From the NCBI RefSeq assembly GCF_022829385.1, contig NZ_JAKSXX010000293.1:1-47609 (forward strand): a stretch of DNA of 47,609 nt. Direction: 5' to 3'. Made by a program: the position numbers and the translations under genes. Below are positions 45,421 to 47,609 of this stretch, in pieces. The DNA comes from Methylobacterium sp. J-070 (GTDB taxonomy: Bacteria; Pseudomonadota; Alphaproteobacteria; Rhizobiales; Beijerinckiaceae). Every line of letters starts with the position of its first letter. The stretch's first letter is position 1. A model generated the notes under the pieces. It was not told the origin of the DNA and searched no databases. It was given only the letters and a program-made list of their open reading frames with translations.

Positions 45421-45713
45421 CGTCCGCTTTCATCCGCTGGCGCGCACGGATCTCTTCGACCTCTACGGCTACATCGAAGGTCAATCCGGCACCGAAAGGG
45501 CCGGAACCCATCTGGAGCGCATCGAGGCTCTGCACGAGCCTGGCCGACTTTCCCGAGCGGAGCCTCCCCCGCGACGATCTGCTGCCGGGCCTCCGCACCG
45601 TATCGCTGGAGCGCCGCGTGCTGAATGCGCTCACTGTGACCGGGACGGACGTGACGATCCTGCGGGTGCTTTACGCGGGCCGTGTCCTGTCGGCCCGGGA
45701 CGTGCCGGTTTAG
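45410..45713 (+). pseudogene. parE: Frameshifted ParE-type toxin
   Basis: From a GTG at 45410 the frame gives a normal ParE start (VRFHPLARTDLFDLYGYIEG, then TERAGTHLERIEA) but after 45529 it loses similarity. Skipping one base at 45530 restores it: CTSLADFPERSLPRDDLLPG, TVSLERRVLNALTV, VTILRVLYAGR, ending at 45713. The two parts together make about 100 residues, the usual RelE/ParE length. Either the gene is inactivated or the base is a sequencing error. The toxin would target gyrase or mRNA by family; this copy is probably inactive. Confidence 0.8.
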
Positions 45714-45740
45714 ATCCCAACTGTCGGGACATCTGTCTCG

Positions 45741-46634
45741 CTACGGCCCCATCCCCGCCAGCGCCCGCCGGGCCCGGCGCCTCTGCAGCCACAGGGTCAG
45801 GCCGAGCGCCGTGCCGATCACCAGCGCCGAGACCGCCGTGGTCACCGTGCCCAGCGCATAGATCTCCGGCGTCGTCACCGTGGTGGTCAGGCCCTGCAAT
45901 TCCAGCGGCAGGGTGTTGCGGCCGCCGATCGCCTGGCTGGTGCGGGCGAGCTCGTCGAACGACAGGGTGAAGCCGAACAGGGCGACCCCGACCAGCGCCG
46001 GGGCGAGGATCGGCACCACCACGTGCCGGAGGGTCTGCGGGCCGCTGGCCCCGAGGTCGCGGGCGGCCTCCTCGTAGGCGGGGTCGAACCGGTTGAACAC
46101 CGCGAACAGGATCAGCAGGCCGAACGGCAGGGTCCAGGTCAGGTGCGCCCCGAGCGCCGAGGTATAGAGGCCCATGAACGTGCCGTGGTCCTGCAGGAAT
46201 CCCCAGCCGGTGGCCGCCGCCAGAGCCTTGACGGCGTCGTCGAGCAGCCGGAATTCCAGCCCGATGCCGAGGGAGACCACGATGGAGGGCACGATCAGGC
46301 TCGACACCGCCAGGGCGAAGACGAGGCTGGCGCCCCGAAACCCCTTCCGGAAGGCGAGGCCGGCGTAGAACGCCAGGGTCACGGTGAGCGCCATCACCAC
46401 GAGCCCGAGGCGCAGCGAGCGCCGCAGCGCCGCCCAGATGTCGACGACGCCGACGCCGGCCCACAGCTTGGCGAACCAGTGGGTCGAGACCCCGTTCATC
46501 GGGAAGGTCAGGCCGCCGGACGGGCCCTGGAAGCTGAGCGCCAGGATCGTCAGCGTCGGCCCGTACAGGAACAGGACGTAGAGAGCGAAAATCCCGGCGA
46601 GCCCGTAGAAGACCAAGCCGCGCGGCCGGTCCAT
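45741..46634 (-). CDS. ABC transporter permease, PotC type
   Basis: A 297-residue permease with about six membrane segments. The conserved cytoplasmic EAA loop is YEEAARDLGASGPQTLRHVVVP. The opening RGLVFYGLAGIFALYVLFLYGPTLT is typical of PotC-like subunits of polyamine or similar import systems. It starts 1 base after the previous gene ends. The substrate cannot be set without the binding protein, which is not in the window. Confidence 0.88.
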   Translation of the reverse strand: MDRPRGLVFYGLAGIFALYVLFLYGPTLTILALSFQGPSGGLTFPMNGVSTHWFAKLWAGVGVVDIWAALRRSLRLGLVVMALTVTLAFYAGLAFRKGFRGASLVFALAVSSLIVPSIVVSLGIGLEFRLLDDAVKALAAATGWGFLQDHGTFMGLYTSALGAHLTWTLPFGLLILFAVFNRFDPAYEEAARDLGASGPQTLRHVVVPILAPALVGVALFGFTLSFDELARTSQAIGGRNTLPLELQGLTTTVTTPEIYALGTVTTAVSALVIGTALGLTLWLQRRRARRALAGMGP

Positions 46635-46635
46635 C

Positions 46636-47565
46636 TCAGAGCTCCCGGCGCAAGTCGATCATCCGGGTGAGCCCCAGGATCATCATCAGCACGGCGGCCA
46701 GCAGCACCATGGCGTTGGCGGCCGCCGCGGGGAATTGCAGGTAGGCCATCTGCACCTGGATCACCTTGCCGACGCTGGCGATCTGCTGGCCGCCCATCAC
46801 CCCGACCGTGACGAAGTCGCCCATCACGAGCGTCACCACGAAGATCGACCCGATGGCGATGCCGGGCTTGGCGAGGGGCAGCACCACGTTCCAGAGGATC
46901 TGCGCGCTTGAGGCGCCGCAGTCGCGCGCCGCCTCGATCAGCCGCCGGTCGATCCGCGCCAGGCTGTTGAAGATCGGCACGATCATGAACACCGTGTCGA
47001 GGTGCACGAAGGCCAGCACCACCGAGAAGTCCGAGTAGAGCAGCCCCTCGATCGGCTCCCGGATCAGCCCGAGGGCGCGGAGCGTGTCGTTGACGAGGCC
47101 GTTGCGGCCGAGCAGCGGGATCCACGAGATCATGCGGATCACGTTCGAGGTCCAGAACGGGATCGTGCAGAGCAGGAACAGGCCCATCCGCACCGTATCC
47201 GAGCGGATATGGAAGGCCAGGAAGTAGGCGATGGAGAAGCCCAGCGGCAGGGTGATCGCCAGCGTCAGGGCGACGAACTTCACCGTCGAGAGATAGGTGC
47301 GCAGGGTCGTGCACAGGTCGGCCGACAGGCAACCGTCGAACACGTCGGCGTAGTTCTGCAGCGTCGCCGCGGGGATGATCTCGTACTCGTTGTACTCCCA
47401 GAGCGACACGATGCCGGTGAGCACCAGCGGCACCACCAGGAAGACCAGGAAGACGAGGGCGAGCGGGGCGGCCTGGAGGTAGGCGAGGCTGCGGCGGCGT
47501 GGGGGAGCGGCCGCGACCGGCGATGCGACGGTCTCGGCGGGCCGGGGGAGGGCGAGGTCGTTCAC
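46636..47565 (-). CDS. ABC transporter permease, PotB type
   Basis: A 309-residue permease, GTG start. About six membrane segments; the EAA loop is LIEAARDCGASSAQILWNVVLP. A periplasmic-type insert CLSADLCTTLRTYLS follows segment 1. It pairs with the PotC-like gene and probably belongs to a polyamine-type importer with its ATPase and binding protein outside the window. Its start overlaps an upstream frame as GTGA. Confidence 0.88.
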   Translation of the reverse strand: MNDLALPRPAETVASPVAAAPPRRRSLAYLQAAPLALVFLVFLVVPLVLTGIVSLWEYNEYEIIPAATLQNYADVFDGCLSADLCTTLRTYLSTVKFVALTLAITLPLGFSIAYFLAFHIRSDTVRMGLFLLCTIPFWTSNVIRMISWIPLLGRNGLVNDTLRALGLIREPIEGLLYSDFSVVLAFVHLDTVFMIVPIFNSLARIDRRLIEAARDCGASSAQILWNVVLPLAKPGIAIGSIFVVTLVMGDFVTVGVMGGQQIASVGKVIQVQMAYLQFPAAAANAMVLLAAVLMMILGLTRMIDLRREL

Positions 47566-47609
47566 CGGATCGCCCTCGACGGTGCCGCGGTCTGCCTCCC
47601 CCCTCTGCG
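47562..47609 (-). CDS. Possible C-terminus of an upstream gene (cut by window edge)
   Basis: Sixteen codons reading to a TGA that overlaps the PotB start (GTGA). The overlap style matches other coupled genes here, so it may be the end of an ABC ATPase or another member of the operon. Too short to identify. Confidence 0.3.
   Translation of the reverse strand, partial: RRGGRQTAAPSRAIR

Overview
The window is one continuous stretch of a GC-rich (about 70%) alphaproteobacterial chromosome. Protein content and gene order point to the Hyphomicrobiales, most likely Methylobacteriaceae (Methylobacterium or Methylorubrum). Supporting signs are a K+-independent H+-pyrophosphatase, the cytochrome bc1 chaperone/DUF177/plsX/fabH/ihfA/MerR block, the prkA-yeaH-spoVR trio, an orphan HWE-type sensor kinase, a glyA-nrdR-ribD-ribE block and ribH-nusB-thiL. 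This rests on recognising families by eye; no search was run. About 52 genes are supported. No rRNA, tRNA, CRISPR array, prophage or transposase was seen.

Layout. 1-6,906: mostly minus-strand housekeeping genes, namely dxs (partial), xseB, a tyrosine phosphatase, an HD nucleotidase-like hydrolase, tag, ygfZ, a small protein, and a chain of tightly overlapping genes (TIGR02301 protein, NUDIX hydrolase, secreted propeller-like protein, SDR). 7,049-12,700: plus strand, with a carboxymuconolactone decarboxylase family protein, ribH-nusB-thiL and hppA. 12,872-13,754: a two-gene insert with a nucleotidyltransferase-like protein and a partner, the most plausible toxin-antitoxin or defence-like unit here. 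13,962-18,163: an old yellow enzyme, the HWE kinase and a HAD phosphatase. 18,100-24,789: bamE (minus), then bc1 chaperone, DUF177, plsX, fabH, ihfA, MerR and two small genes. 25,009-30,232: prkA, yeaH, spoVR. 30,426-35,941: thioesterase, then minus-strand glyA-nrdR-ribD-ribE, a cupin and a DUF937 protein. 36,099-39,520: a KefB/C-type antiporter and a MATE exporter, translationally coupled. 40,067-43,995: a GINT1-like glycosyltransferase in a repeat-rich area, a small secreted protein, a surface lipoprotein and pdxH. 44,159-47,609: rplY with an attenuator-like leader, a parD gene with a frameshifted parE, and two PotB/PotC-type ABC permeases.

How the genes work together. Riboflavin synthesis is split: ribD and ribE lie with glyA and nrdR, ribH lies about 22 kb away with nusB and thiL. 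Envelope and lipid building is concentrated around 18-23 kb. The prkA-yeaH-spoVR trio is a stress-response module. Compact units use repeated GTGA/ATGA stop-start overlaps, which implies translational coupling.

Items that stand out beyond ordinary annotation: the nucleotidyltransferase module with a 16-bp direct repeat, a family of at least four intergenic hairpin repeats with compensatory base changes, a strong terminator hairpin inside the rplY leader, a perfect palindrome before parD together with a frameshifted parE, and a 27-bp inverted repeat inside the yeaH-spoVR gap.
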